Assembly: GCA_021464415.1 (NCBI GenBank)
Contig: CM038470.1
Span: 26,747,601-26,811,600 of the forward strand
Source: Lonicera japonica
Lineage: Eukaryota > Streptophyta > Magnoliopsida > Dipsacales > Caprifoliaceae
Reading direction: 5' to 3'
Length of the DNA: 64,000 bases
A program made the translations under genes and the position numbers. This document shows, one piece after another, positions 37,983-49,612 of this stretch; positions within the stretch are counted from its first letter, which is position 1; every line of letters starts with the position of its first letter. Below the pieces are notes generated by a model that made no database searches, was not told the origin of the DNA, and worked only from the letters and a program-made list of their open reading frames with translations.

Positions 37983-39476
37983 TATGTTTAAAGATATACG
38001 TCAAAAATTATATTCAATGGGGATTCAAAAGTCCCGTTTTCCTTAGTCATGCACTAATTTAGATTACTATCCTTAGGCAAAATTCTACATGTGTACAATA
38101 TAATACATAATAATCTTCACATCAAAAACATATGATGACATTTGATTAAGTGGTAATTAACACAACTTTTCATGATCAATGTCATTAGTTCAAGCTCCTA
38201 CTATAGCATTATTTTATAGTAATTTTTAGTCTAATAACGATAATTTTGTAAGTTCACAAGCCAAAACCCCCTACTCACGCTTTATGTATAGATAAAAAAA
38301 TATGACAAAGTAAGCATATTGAATGATGCATTACCGATATCTAATTTATTTATTTATTTTTTGAGATAAACACAATTGGTTTGAAATTTGCATCCTTAAT
38401 AAACACAATTGAACATGAGAAAAAGTTCTAATCTGACAAATCTAAATTTAAACCTTCCCCACATATATAAACACTCCCTTTGCGTTACCTCAAGAGTTCC
38501 TCTACGTCCCAAATTAACAATCTTGCTTCAAAATTAGATTATAAATTACTTTCAAAATTAGATTATAAATTGATATAATATAGTGAAACTAGCATTCTAT
38601 TACGTTGCTAAAAAACAAGTTGAACTTTGACAGGTAAAATTTCTTGTGTTCAGCGGACAATTGAAAATTAGCCGTGCATTTAATATGGTGCAGAAACACC
38701 TCGTAAAAAAAAGTTTGAAAAATGGCATTCACTATCCCTACCTTTATGCAGAGGACGAATAATATGAATATGAAAAGTTAGCAATGTTTTGTTAGCCCAA
38801 GTGTTGGAGGAGCAGAGCTACATTTTTAGAACATACTATTTTTCGTGAGCGATCGGATACAAGTAATTTAAAAAAAAAAGGAAAAAAAAAAAGAAAAAAG
38901 AAAGAATAGTTTACTAATATAATACTATAATAATAAGTAGATTAGTGGCTTAAGGACAAAATTAAAAAACAAAATTATGATACGACATTAATAACCCACG
39001 AAATAATTTATTGCAATAATAGTAGATACAGCCTAAAACTACGACCAGGACCAAAAACCACAAAAGTTCAACATCAAATCACCCCAACAAATTCAGAAGT
39101 AAACCCAACAATTCCAGTCAAACATTATTATCAAGCACCAATTTCTCAACATAAAAAACTTGTGCGATTCATCACCAATATCAAGAACAAACTATAGAGA
39201 TTTTAAAATCAAGTCATTTCTTAAAATACAACAAATTTGAACTCCTCAGATGAAATTCAACATACACAATTACTCTTCAATCAATTTAAACTACCCCGGA
39301 CGGATTTGAACACAGCTCATTCGTCTAGAAAGTGAGTAGCAATACTATGTGAGCTTTATTTATAGCTCACCGATGAGAATAAAGATAATAATTGAAGAGA
39401 TTTGTCCTTGAACGCCTCCATTCAGCATCAATGAATGTGAGAATATAATCAAGTTCTTTGAACAAATGCATCATAT
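37983..39476. other. Spacer downstream of SRR1, no gene seen
   Basis: AT-rich. A SINE-like stretch at about 38140-38215 has 'gattaagtggtaatta' followed by 'attagttcaagctcctac'. Two copies of 'caaaattagattataaatt' lie side by side at about 38528 and 38553. Positions 39050-39476 are probably the SRR1 3' UTR. Confidence 0.45.
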
Positions 39477-40307
39477 CTAAATAAAAGGCATTTCCACCTC
39501 CGGGTCGAGGCTAGGAAAATGAAAACTCGAACCATTAAAAGCACGATAGTAATCATCCGAAACTATATTAACCTCAAACTCTTTAACAAACCTCCTAATT
39601 GCCATAATATGTTTCCTCGAACCACCAACACTTAACTTATTAAAGACCGACAACTCTTGCGCATAAGTCTCAAAGCTATTCCCAAAAAGTACAATCTGAT
39701 TCAACATATCCCCTCTCCAGTTCGCCTCTAGAAGATTTTCGTATAACTCCACCTCACAATGCGGCATAAAGAACAGTGTAGGACTTAAAGCTTTTCTTTT
39801 CCCATGTTCATTGACCGATAGAACAGAACAACCGAGAGATTCCATCACCCGAGATTCTGTCAGCGAGATAATCGGATCGAAAACATCTATCTTACCGATC
39901 CAGTCAAACTTTCTCTTCATCAAGATTGCAAGACTAAGTTGCCATCGAGGCGGTTCAAACGATTCGATACTACCAATTCCATATATCACCATTTGCATAG
40001 TTGACTCTGAGCCCAAAACCTTACGAAAGTATTGCAGCATTTCAGGGGTCTCGATTTTTTCAAAGAAAGTCGTACAGAACTGAGACTTCTCGAGTTTCTC
40101 GATATAGGTTTGCATTTTTTGCATCAATTTTGATTCTCTTTCAGGATCTGTTTCGATATCAGTTGGGGCCCATTGTTTTTCTTCTTGTTGAACTAGGGTT
40201 TTAACCTGGGGAAAACTTCTTGGTCGTTTGCCATGACGGGGCAAAACAACTGTCCATTCTTCGCTTGAATTAGGCTTAAGAATGAGTGTTTTTGCAGAAG
40301 CGGCCAT
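39477..40307 (-). CDS. SRR1: SRR1-like protein (sensitivity to red light reduced 1)
   Basis: Intronless 276-residue protein. SRR1 is required for normal phytochrome B signalling and circadian rhythm in Arabidopsis; the biochemical role of the domain is unknown. The SRR1 domain is recognised by VIYGIGSIESFEPPRWQLSL (107-126), IDVFDPIISLTESRVMESLG and LSPTLFFMPHCEVELYENLL, followed by LNQIVLFGNSFETY. The N-terminus WTVVLPRHGKRPR is typical of plant SRR1. I chose the ATG at 40305-40307 (MAASAKTL) rather than the in-frame ATG nine codons upstream because MAASAKT fits plant SRR1 N-termini better; 285 residues is the alternative. It ends with an acidic PEVEMPFI tail. Confidence 0.9.
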   Translation of the reverse strand: MAASAKTLILKPNSSEEWTVVLPRHGKRPRSFPQVKTLVQQEEKQWAPTDIETDPERESKLMQKMQTYIEKLEKSQFCTTFFEKIETPEMLQYFRKVLGSESTMQMVIYGIGSIESFEPPRWQLSLAILMKRKFDWIGKIDVFDPIISLTESRVMESLGCSVLSVNEHGKRKALSPTLFFMPHCEVELYENLLEANWRGDMLNQIVLFGNSFETYAQELSVFNKLSVGGSRKHIMAIRRFVKEFEVNIVSDDYYRAFNGSSFHFPSLDPEVEMPFI

Positions 40308-40657
40308 TGTTATAAACAGTTCGGTCCAAATCAAGAATATTTAGTGCCAAAATTACGAATTTACCAAAAACCCTATGTCAATTTTCCCAATATTTATCAT
40401 CTGTTGTAAAACCAGGGGAAGGAAATCAGCATCCTGAATGAAATACTTATCTTTTCTAAAATTCTGCGTTTGAATATATGTGTGTTGAAAGATATAGATT
40501 AATAATTCATCACTCTGCAGTTAAAACTTAATCAAACGAACCAGCCTATTATCTATATTGCCTGCTTTTTCTATTAACATAACACACACTGAATCCATAT
40601 AGAAATTAAGAGTTCTTTTATTACAATTGGATTATCCCAATCGATAGTCCCATTTTA

Positions 40658-40861
40658 CTCCCTCTGTCTCAAATTGATAGTACCACTTTCCTTTTCGGGA
40701 TTTTCTCAAATCAATAGTCATATTTCCTTTTTACATAATCAATGTACCAAATTTCCCAATAGAAAATAAGTTGTATTCTTGACCATTGATTAGGTTGAAA
40801 TTAGTGTTCCCTAAGACAGTTCCAAAGTCAAGGTGGGACTATCATTTTGAGACAAAGGGAG
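40658..40861. mobile_element. Stowaway MITE with TA target duplication
   Basis: Begins ctccctctgtctcaaattga and ends (reverse complement) ctccctttgtctcaaaatga, the classic Stowaway end, flanked by TA at 40656-40657 and 40862-40863. Length 204 bp. It lies about 350 bp upstream of the SRR1 start. Confidence 0.9.
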
Positions 40862-41143
40862 TAACACGGAGATATCCAAATCAAAATTCCAAGATTCACA
40901 AGGAGTGATGTGTGTGTATAGCTGTACATATACCAGCTCCTTAGAAAGGCCACCTCACAGCAAGTTTGCCTTCTATACGAAAGAAACATAGCAGTTGATA
41001 GTTCACAAGGAAAACATAATAACATTATATGCAACCCTTGTAACCTGATAGTAGCACTCCAATGTAAGTGTTTCTTAGACATTTTTGCCACTCCCTTTTA
41101 ACCTTTTTCCGTTTTTCTTCCGGGCAAATAGATACTTATTCCG

Positions 41144-41320
41144 GTGTGTGATAAAAAGTTGGAAAATGATTGAAAACACTATTAAGTTTTATGACAAGAT
41201 GGGAAAAGAGATTAGTGAGATGTAATACATATTACATCTCACCAAATCACTAATCTCTTTTCCAACTTATAAAACCTTAATCGTCTTTTCAATCATTTTC
41301 CACTTTTTTATCAAATGACA
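41144..41320. mobile_element. Foldback MITE, almost a full-length hairpin
   Basis: The left arm from gtgataaaaagttggaaaat to the centre gagatgtaatacat is mirrored by attacatctcac .. cattttccacttttttatca. The arms pair along nearly the whole element (centre about 41230). It shares ends with the elements at 33468 and 62155. Confidence 0.8.
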
Positions 41321-41354
41321 TATGGTAATGGCCTAATAGGTGCTCATTAGTAAT

Positions 41355-41522
41355 TTGATTGGTACTATTCCCAAGGTGGAGAACCCAACCTCTTTCAATG
41401 AGCTGAGGTCTATTAGCTTGTGCAATTTTATCCCTAAAATTGCTGCATCTAGAATGGCTTATAAAGCAGAGAAGTATTGTTGATGATGTTCATTTGGCTG
41501 AAGATTTGTTAAGAAGCTTGAG
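41355..41522 (+). pseudogene. LINE reverse-transcriptase fragment
   Basis: The + strand reads LIGTIPKVENPTSFNELRSI then SLCNF, matching the plant LINE RT text 'LIPKx..PxSxxxFRPISLCNV'. After a frameshift it reads QRSIVDDVHLAEDLLRSL, matching 'GRSI.DN.LLAQEL'. Only this block survives. It is unrelated by position to the larger LINE at 48.6 kb. Confidence 0.75.
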
Positions 41523-41576
41523 GTTAATGGTCCAGGAGACAAATTTGCTTTAGTGAGCAAGTGGGGACGTTATTTG

Positions 41577-41882
41577 TGTTAGGAACCATCTTTCCTAAAA
41601 GCTTTAAGTTATTAGACAGTGGACCAACAATGCGTATTATGCTCTGCAACAACCCCCCCCCCCCCCCCTCTCCACATGCGAACCCCCCCGCACATAGATT
41701 GACAAACAGCACGCGCAATACTAATACAATAGCAAAGGGGGAAACAAATGAACTGGCACGACTCGAACCTGAGAACTTACTGCAAATTTAAGCTCTAATT
41801 CCATGTTAGGAATCATCTTTCCCAAAAGCTTAAGTTGTTAGGCAGTGGGGTCAACAATGCAACCATGCTCTGCAACATGAGG
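41577..41882. repeat. Direct-repeat pair around a poly-C tract and SINE-like B box
   Basis: Two ~75-bp copies (41577-41651 and 41803-41877) share 'gttagga.ccatctttcc.aaaagctt .. ctctgcaac'. Between them lie a run of C (about 41650-41669) and, on the minus strand, ggttcgagtcgtgcca, a good pol III B-box match. Confidence 0.6.
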
Positions 41883-42779
41883 CTTATTTCAAATTGCTTG
41901 CTCTCTGTAATTATAAATGGGAAAACCGAGAGCTACTCCCGCTCTAGCTGGGTGATTACACAAGGTGATCGATCCCTTGTCCCACTATCTGTTTAATTTA
42001 GCTATTGAAGCTACGAGCAGCGGATTAAATCCCCTTTTCAGCTTCTAGTGTTAGATTGAGTAAGGTTTGAGGTGAGCTTCGTAATTGTTGTTTCGGTGTT
42101 TTCTAGTTATGACTTCTTAATTGATTAGGGGTGGATATTTGCCCTTATTTAAATAATAATAAAAAAAAACTCTATCCATATACAGAATTGGGTTAATTGG
42201 GGTGAGTTTCTTACTAGCAATTCATCAAACAATTAGTGTACCCGTGAACACATCAAATGAATTCCCAAGCACAGAAATATCTGTGAAAAATTGACAAGTC
42301 CCAAAATCACCCATTAGCATAAACCCTAAAACCAAAATTCTCAACACAGCAGAATCCTACTCCATTGTGACATCCAGAAAACTAATAGGAAAACAAATTT
42401 ATACAAATATACAAACAAACACACATATATATAGGAGGGAATAGAGAAGAAAAGAAAGGGAAGAAACTCGGGGAGCACCTGGGTGAGAGAGAGGATGAAT
42501 TGACCAAATATAATTAGGCGCCTATATTCCGATCTACTGCACTTCCAATTGCTTCTTCTCTCTGCTCATTCGAGGAAAGAGATCGATTGTGAGAGCAGAG
42601 CAAGAAGGTTTGCCCCCGGCTCCACTGTTTAGAGAAGTGGGAATCTGCGGCCGCCGGGCACTTCAACCGTTGGCCGAAATTAATTTGGTCAACAAAACGA
42701 AAATATTTTTCAATGACCTGCTAAAAAAAAAACCCGGTAGTTTGAGGTATCTGCAATCTTCGCTCCATATTTGAAACTT
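41883..42779. other. Spacer with a GC-richer exon-like patch
   Basis: Positions 42590-42680 ('ggtttgcccccggctcc .. tgcggccgccgggcac') are markedly GC-richer than the surroundings and preceded by CT-rich leader-like DNA. It resembles a 5' UTR or first-exon relic. The 61-codon frame there is not a protein I recognise, so I do not call a gene. Confidence 0.4.
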
Positions 42780-43775
42780 TGCTAGGGCAACTCCAAAGTA
42801 ATTTTTCACGGCAAGTTTCACCCTCCGATTAACTCCGTCCGTTAAAATTTATAGAAAGTTAATATGGCAATTTCAACTGAGTAATAATAAATAATGTCGT
42901 TACCAAACTTCACGACTTTTCGCGTTTTTTCTATTACTTATAATAATAAAATAATTATTATTTTTACTCTAAATACTCTTAAAACTAATATCTAAATAAA
43001 TTTATACAACTTATAAAATAATTAAATAAAGACTAACCACTGAAATAAATGTATAAATAAATATTTTAATAGAAAATGAAAAAATAAGTAGGCAAGAAAA
43101 ACAATTTAAAAAAAAAAACCCTAAAATTTCTACTGCTTCACAAAAATAACTTAAAAAAAAAAACCAACTAACACAACCACTTATTTGTATTTGGAGCATA
43201 TGTATTTAATGAGTTTGATGGCTAAACTTCATGTACGAGTAACGTGAAAATGTTGAAGTAATAATATGCTTTTATTATTTTATTCTTGATATTTATGATT
43301 AACCGTTAAGTGGTTGTTTTTTTGTATTTTTCTTCTTCAATGAAGTGGTTGTGTTAGTTAGAAGCATGCAGATTTAGTAAGAAGAATATATTTTGCTTTT
43401 TTAAGTTTTTTTTTGCGAAGTAGTAGAAATTTCAGGGGTTTTCTTTATTTATTTTTAATTGTTTTCCTTGCCTACTTATTTTTTCATCTTTTATTAAAAT
43501 ATTTATTTGTGCATTTATTTTAGTGGTTAGTCTTTATTTAATTAGTTTATAATTTGTCTAGATGTATTTAGATATAAGTTTTAAGGGTATTTCGGGTAAA
43601 AATAATAATTATTTTATTATTATAATTAAAAAAACACAAAAAGTCGTGAAATTTGGTAGTCACATCATCTATTATTACTGACTTGAAATTGCCACATTAG
43701 CTTTCCATCAACTTTAATGGACTGATTTAGACGGTGGATCAAATTTTCAGTAAAAAACTACTTTGAAAGCACGCT
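42780..43775. repeat. ~1-kb foldback: long inverted repeat
   Basis: The left arm (about 42780-43183) and right arm (about 43341-43775) are inverted copies separated by about 157 bp. Matching landmarks include ctccaaagta..ttttcac / gctttcaaagtagtttttta at the outer ends, 'gacttttcgcgttttttcta / gactttttgtgttttttta', 'ccttgcctacttattttttca' and its complement, and 'actaacacaaccactt' and its complement at the inner ends. Mismatches and small gaps are spread along both arms. No coding capacity. A transcript through it would form a long imperfect hairpin. Confidence 0.9.
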
Positions 43776-44598
43776 TGTAATATTTCAAATATTAGGGTCA
43801 AGATTGCATATACCTCCAAACTTCAAAAGTTTTCGTGTTTTTTCCCCTGTTAAATGTTAACTAATGTGTATATTCGAGTAGTTCTTTGGCGAGAAGAGCA
43901 AGGGAATGAACCGTTTTTAGATTCCTCCGGTAAAAATGAAAAGATCTAAATTTAATTTAAAATTTAAATTTTAGTTTTTAATTTAAATTGAATTCATTTC
44001 AATTTTATTTAGTTTTATATATGTTGGCATAAAAATTTAAAATAGAAAATTAACTACAAACTTAATAATAATTAATTTAATAAAGGGTTTGAATTTGTAA
44101 TTTGTTAAAATAATTTTTAATTAAACACTTAGATATAATAATTTATTAAAAAACATATGGTATAAATTTAATTTTACACAACATTATAAATATTATAATT
44201 CAAAAATCTGTTGCAAAATTAACATTTAACTTTTTTTAAAGATTGGTCAAAAACAAGATATTAATTTACAAAAATATTAATCTATAATTTTTTAGAGAAA
44301 ACTTTTTTAAAGATATCATATTTTTCAATATTTTTTTTATTTTTTTTACAATCTTATGTAAAAATGGTTTGACAAGTTAGTATGAAAGAAAAAAAAAATG
44401 GAAAAATGAAAGAAAAAAAAAAAAAACAAACAAACAAACTATTTATCATCCATAGAGGAGGGTGAAAAACAAAGGGATAAGGCTATTTGAGCGGCAGAGT
44501 CACTTCCATTATTCTTCTGCTACACCCTTCTCATTCCATGAATTCAATTCCCTCTCTTCTTCTTCTACTTCTGTAACAATCTCCAATTCTCTCTCATC
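43776..44598. other. Spacer and promoter side of the plastid L19 gene
   Basis: AT-rich with several A/T runs to about 44420. The last ~150 bp becomes CT-rich (ctcttcttcttctacttctg) and is the likely promoter/leader. No clear TATA box was found at the expected distance. Confidence 0.4.
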
Positions 44599-44626
44599 AT
44601 GACCTCCACTCTTCTCCCTCAGGTCA

Positions 44627-44659
<33 letters not shown>

Positions 44660-47600
44660 TTATAATCATAATAATGTATACACATCTCACAATCCTCTTC
44701 TTCGTTTCTGTTTTTGATTGCAGGCAATGTTTACGATCCCAAGAAACCCTACACAATGCAGCATCCTGCCGAAGAAACTAGGGTTTTCCTCCCCCGCACT
44801 TCCTTCTCCGAGTAACCGACTACTCATTTCTAGGGTTTCTTATCCCCCTCTCACCTCCATTTCTGTGTTTATATCATCAGCCAAATCCTACAATCGGTCT
44901 TGCATAGTTAGAGCGGACTCAAATCCTGAAGCTGAACCGGAAACTAGCGAGACTAATTCTGAATCGGAAGTAGAACAGGCGGAGGAAGTTGAGGCTGAAG
45001 CTGAGGAGAAACCACCGAGGACACCGAGAGTTAAGCTTGGTGATATAATGGGGGTATAATTGTTCATATTCTTTCTTTGCTTTCTTTCGCTGAGAATACA
45101 TTCATTTTAGGATGACACAGTTTGAAGACATATTTATATGGACACAGCAATGTTTCACTTATGTAGTTATTTACTGGTTCACAGTGGAGCATATACAAAA
45201 TGCAATTTTTATAAGTTCAATTACATGATCAATGTATTGATGACACATGTGTCTTGTAAACATGTCCTCATCACGTGCCCCGTGAAGTAGATGCTAACAG
45301 TACAACAATTTTAGGACGACACAGTTTGAGGACACACTTTAAGGATACAACGATGTGTTGCTCATGTGTTGGTTCACAGTGGAGCTTATACAAAATACAG
45401 TTGTAGTAAGCTCAATTACCTGACCAATGTATTGATGTCACCTCACTGTGTCCTGTAAACGTGTCCTCATCATGTGTCCATTGTAAATACTCGCTAATCA
45501 ATAATTTTAGGATGACACAGTTTGAGGACACATTTTATGGAGGCAGCGATGTGTTACTCTTGTATTGGTTCATAGTGGAGCTTATACAACATACAATTGT
45601 AGTAAGCTCAATTACCTAACGAATGTACTGATGACACATCACTTTGTCATGTAAACGTGTCCTCATCTGGAGATACTAGCTGATAATACGCTAATTTTAG
45701 GATGGCATAGTTTGAGGACACATTTTATGGGCACAGCGACGTGTTGCTCTTGTATTGGTTCATAGCGGAGCTTATAGAAAATACAATTGTAGTGATCTCA
45801 GTTACGAATGCAATGATGAAACATCACTGTGTCCTGGAAACATGTCCTCTGGTAAATTTCAGTAAATTCTGATGAGCTATAAATCCCATTTTCAATAAAT
45901 TATAGAAGTGGCGGACACCAATTGTGAAAATGTGCTTGAGTTATAGCCCATTCTCCACTATCTAATTTGTGCACTTGACCATATATATTAAGAATTTTGC
46001 ATAATTCAGAGCAAAATTGTGTTAGTAAAGGGTTTCTGATAAAATGAAAAGGTGTCTAGAACAATTGAGCAAAATTCAGTCCATTTTAGTGGGGGTTTTA
46101 AAGAGGTTTGGACCAATATGTTGATTTCATTAACCTGTGGATGTAAATTTGTTGAAATCTTCTGCAAACCAATTCAATTATTGAAGTATTTTCCTGACAG
46201 AATGGGTTACTTACAGAGATTGAATAGATAAAGTGCCCTTTCATTTTTAGGGAAAAATTGAAATGGAATATCGCTTCCGTGGTGGTACTGTAATTAGGAC
46301 CTCTAGTGCTACTGTACTTGTTACTGGCAAAATGAACCCCTTTTTTTTGCATAATTTTCTTTTTTCTGTTTTTGTTTGATTAGATTTTGAACAAGAGAGC
46401 AATTGAAGCTTCAGACAAGGAAAGGCCTATACCGGACCTACGAACTGGGGATATAATTGAACTTAAAGTGGTAATTACAATTCAAAGTTTTAGCAACTTA
46501 GATTCTTGTTTATGCTTATATGATGTTATGTGATTTTTGTTTGTGTAATTTGCCTCACAGTCACTCCCACATAGGAAAAGGTTGGCTAGGTATAAAGGCA
46601 TAATAATCTCAAGGCAAAACGCTGGAATCCACACGACGATTCGGGTACGGAGGATAATTGCTGGCATCGGAGTCGAGATTGTATTCCCTATGTAAGTTCA
46701 TCTGTATTACATGGTGCTTACTTGTGAGTTTAATTAGTTTCAATATTGGTTCTAAATTAGGTGAACTGGCCTGTTAATATTGACAGGAGAAATGATACAT
46801 GGACAAACTTATCTAACCACACCAACATGTAAAGACATATTAATGTTGCAAACATGCATTGATTAGTAGTTGACAAGAGTAACATACTTCCATCAATACA
46901 TGTTTGTCACATTAATTGGTCGGATAAGTTATCCATCTATCATTTTCGATATTGACAGCTCAGTGTTAGACCACGCAACATGGCTTGGCGTCCATTTCTA
47001 ATGGGAAATGCTAATCCCAAGCAACTTTGTCATTTGCACGCATTGAGTGACTGTACATCATGCTTTACAGGAAACATATAATAATTATGTTTTATGTTAG
47101 TACCCAAGAGCTTGGGTTAGTCAGTGATAGGACTATCCTTGGTAAGCTCCTCGTGAAGCGTATTCAAGTGTTTGAAATTTGAATCCCCATTTAAGGCATA
47201 CATCTATGTGGGTCAGCTCTTGAAGTTTGTCTTGGTATGTTCTAATAGGAGGGTTTACTCGAGTTTGGAAAGGAGGCAGGAAAAGAAAAAGGAAGTGGGG
47301 TGGGGGGGTTATGTAACCCCTAGGTGGGGTTTTCCTTTAAGCACAAGCTATGCAACTATATCTTGAGCCTAAGTATTCCAGGTTCTGGTGGCTGCTTCTT
47401 ACCTCATTAGCTTACTCAATTGTTTGCCTATGTCCGATTGGCATCAGGTTCCTCTAGAGTGACGAAAATCACTCCAGAGCAGAGTTGAAGAAATGCGAAT
47501 TTTGACATTTGTTTGTCTGTAAATGAGTCCTCGCTAGAGACAAACACTACGTGTCAAAATCTGAACCATTTTATTTTAAAGTAGTGGTCTTGATTTTCTA

Positions 47601-47917
47601 CTCTATTAAGCTGGATCCATTTGTAAGACATTGGAATTGGTGATTGTAGATATGCCGAGTTTTTCATTCAGTCCCTCTGGGCCAACTTTTTGTGGGGTAC
47701 TTGTACTAGGCGTTCCAATTCACCATGATGTTTCCTTCTTTAATTTTTTTTCGAGTTAAACGGCACGGGGCCTAATCTATATTTCCTATTTTACCCCTTT
47801 TATCGCAGATACTCACCAATCATCAAAGAGCTAATAGTTGTTAAGCACAGGAAAGTGAGAAGGGCAAGATTGTACTATTTGAGGGACAAGCTTCCCAGGT
47901 TCTCCACTTTCAAATGA
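44599..47917 (+). CDS. RPL19: Plastid 50S ribosomal protein L19 (bL19c)
   Basis: Five exons: 44599-44622, 44724-45053, 46384-46470, 46561-46691, 47809-47917. They join to 226 residues. bL19 sits at the 30S-50S interface of the plastid ribosome. The N-terminal ~70 residues are a Ser-rich plastid transit peptide; an acidic linker follows (Glu-rich, about 75-105). The bacterial-type L19 domain then starts near [15 protein letters not shown], with [56 protein letters not shown] and the basic tail [20 protein letters not shown] ending FSTFK. The first exon encodes only MTSTLLPQ; the ATG at 44730 in exon 2 is an alternative start two codons in. Intron 2 (1.3 kb) contains four copies of a ~195-bp tandem repeat. 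Confidence 0.92.
45104..45855. repeat. Four tandem ~195-bp repeats in L19 intron 2
   Basis: Units start at about 45104, 45308, 45504 and 45694, each with attttagga.gacacagtt (the fourth reads ggatggcatag). Each continues through 'ggttca.agtggagcttata.aaaatacaattgtag' and 'gtcctgtaaac.tgtcctcat'. The periods differ slightly (204, 196, 190 bp), showing old divergence. Confidence 0.9.
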
Positions 47918-48550
47918 ACATTGTTCCAGTATAATTGGTGAATTTTCTCTTTGCCAATCAGTTCCTTTTTCAGCAGGTTCATTTCGTTCAATTGTGAATC
48001 TCTTCAAAACTTTGAGAATTTTAGAGCCTTTTCTATTTCGATCTGTATGTCCCTGTGTAATGATCCAAAAAAATTATTGTATTTAGGGCAGTTTATGGGG
48101 GGGTACTATGTAAAATAGTTCAGTTCTGAAGGAACAACAGAGGAGAGTAGAATGGAAGGTTAATACAGATTGCTTCTAGTGTAACTTGCAATGAATGCCT
48201 CTTTTACGCTTCTATTTCTATTTCTTATATTTTTGTAAAATGGTTCTTAATTTTCAATTTTTATATGTTCTTTGGTTCTCCTATTCTGAAAATCCCCACC
48301 TAGATCTGCTTAGCCTAAGTGGTGCCGTGAAGTCGTGAACCTTACCCTAGCTAGATGGTAGGACGGTTTGGTTAAGACTTTGATTTTGTCTTCTTTTTTT
48401 TTTATTGTTTTGAATCAAAAGGTTGTTAAAATTTGATTATGCTATTAGGGTATTTTTTTTAGTCTGTATTGTTAAAATTGATTATAATTATTATCTTGAT
48501 TATACTATTGAATACTCTTATGCTTTTTAACAAAACCAACGCGTGTGGTA
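47918..48550. other. 3' UTR of plastid L19 and spacer
   Basis: No gene. The first ~320 bp is probably the L19 3' UTR; the rest is AT-rich flank up to the T-run that marks the LINE tail. Confidence 0.5.
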
Positions 48551-48593
48551 TTTTTTTTTTTTGGTAACTGGGAAAAAAAAGAAACAACAAAAG

Positions 48594-49532
48594 CTAAGAG
48601 CCTCTTGCAAAGGCAGTTCCCTGTAAGTCCGCTTGGAGTTCTTCCATCACTTCAAGAGGAGGGACAAGCAGCCGAATGGCTTCAGCAGATTGGTTGGCTC
48701 CAATTTTGGTGAGCTTATCGGCACAACGATTTCCTTCTCTAAGAGTATGCTGGATTTCCACCTTCCACCTAGTGATTAGCTCCTTGCAGTCCTTAATCAT
48801 GGTGATAAGAGGGTGATTTTCTTCCGGTACTTCTTGAAGCAGTTGGACCGCAACTTGCGAGTCTGTTTCTATGATGGTATTGTTCCATTTTTTTGCCTGA
48901 ATGAGCTTCAGCCCATGGTGAATAGCCCACACCTCAGCTTTGAGCGAATCCGCGTAACCAATCCTTCCACAAAAGCCTTCTAGCCAATGGCCTTGATCAT
49001 CTCTAGCAAGCCCTCCAAAGCTGCCCACTGTAAATTGAGGATGGCTGCTACCGTCCGTATTGATTTTGATTTTCCCTGCAGAAGGGAACACCCAAGAAAT
49101 TAAACCATAATCTTTGGATAGAACATGACTCTCCATAGTTTCGAAAGCAACTGCATAATCCTTAGTAAGGTTGAAGCTTTTTAAAGCCGTTTCCTCGTGG
49201 TCATGGATTTTATCATTAAATTGGAGGTCATTTCTATCCTTCCACATCATCCATAAGGTAGCAACAAATAAGATGGAATGAGAGACGCCATTGGCCATAT
49301 TGCCAGCGTCAAACTTAAGATTATCAATAATCCAATTGACAAAGGAATTCGTACCTGTGCTCGGGGCAAATGCAAAATTTAAAGAAGACCAAACCTTAAC
49401 AGCCTTACTACAATACCTGAAAAGATGGTTGCTATTTTCGACATGGCCACACAGTTTGCAATTAGGAGTTTGAGATATATTACGTTTAACGCAAGCAAAG
49501 TTAGTAAGAATTTTATCATGCAGCAATAGTCA
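48594..49532 (-). pseudogene. LINE zf-RVT and RNase H portion
   Basis: CKLCGHVENSNHLFRYCSKA is the C2HC zinc-binding motif that follows plant LINE reverse transcriptases. INTDGS, KAEVWAIHHGL, IETDSQVAVQLL and NRCADKLTKIG carry the Asp-Glu-Asp-Asp residues of an RNase H fold. The fragment is open for 310 codons, but upstream a TGA (49530-49532) stands where Trp is expected and the frame is shifted relative to the RT part. Confidence 0.9.
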
Positions 49533-49612
49533 AATGAAGCATATAACACGTTGAGGGGCCTTAATCTTCCACACCCATTTCCAATTAGTTAACGTATGAG
49601 AGTCAGAGTTGG

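Noticed and set aside
42589..42774. 61-codon open frame in the GC-rich patch
   Set aside because: Not similar to a protein I know; kept only as a possible exon relic in the findings.
47100..47370. Possible SINE in L19 intron 4 ('tttgaaatttgaatcccc')
   Set aside because: Only a weak B-box-like match, no A box at the right distance and no clear ends.
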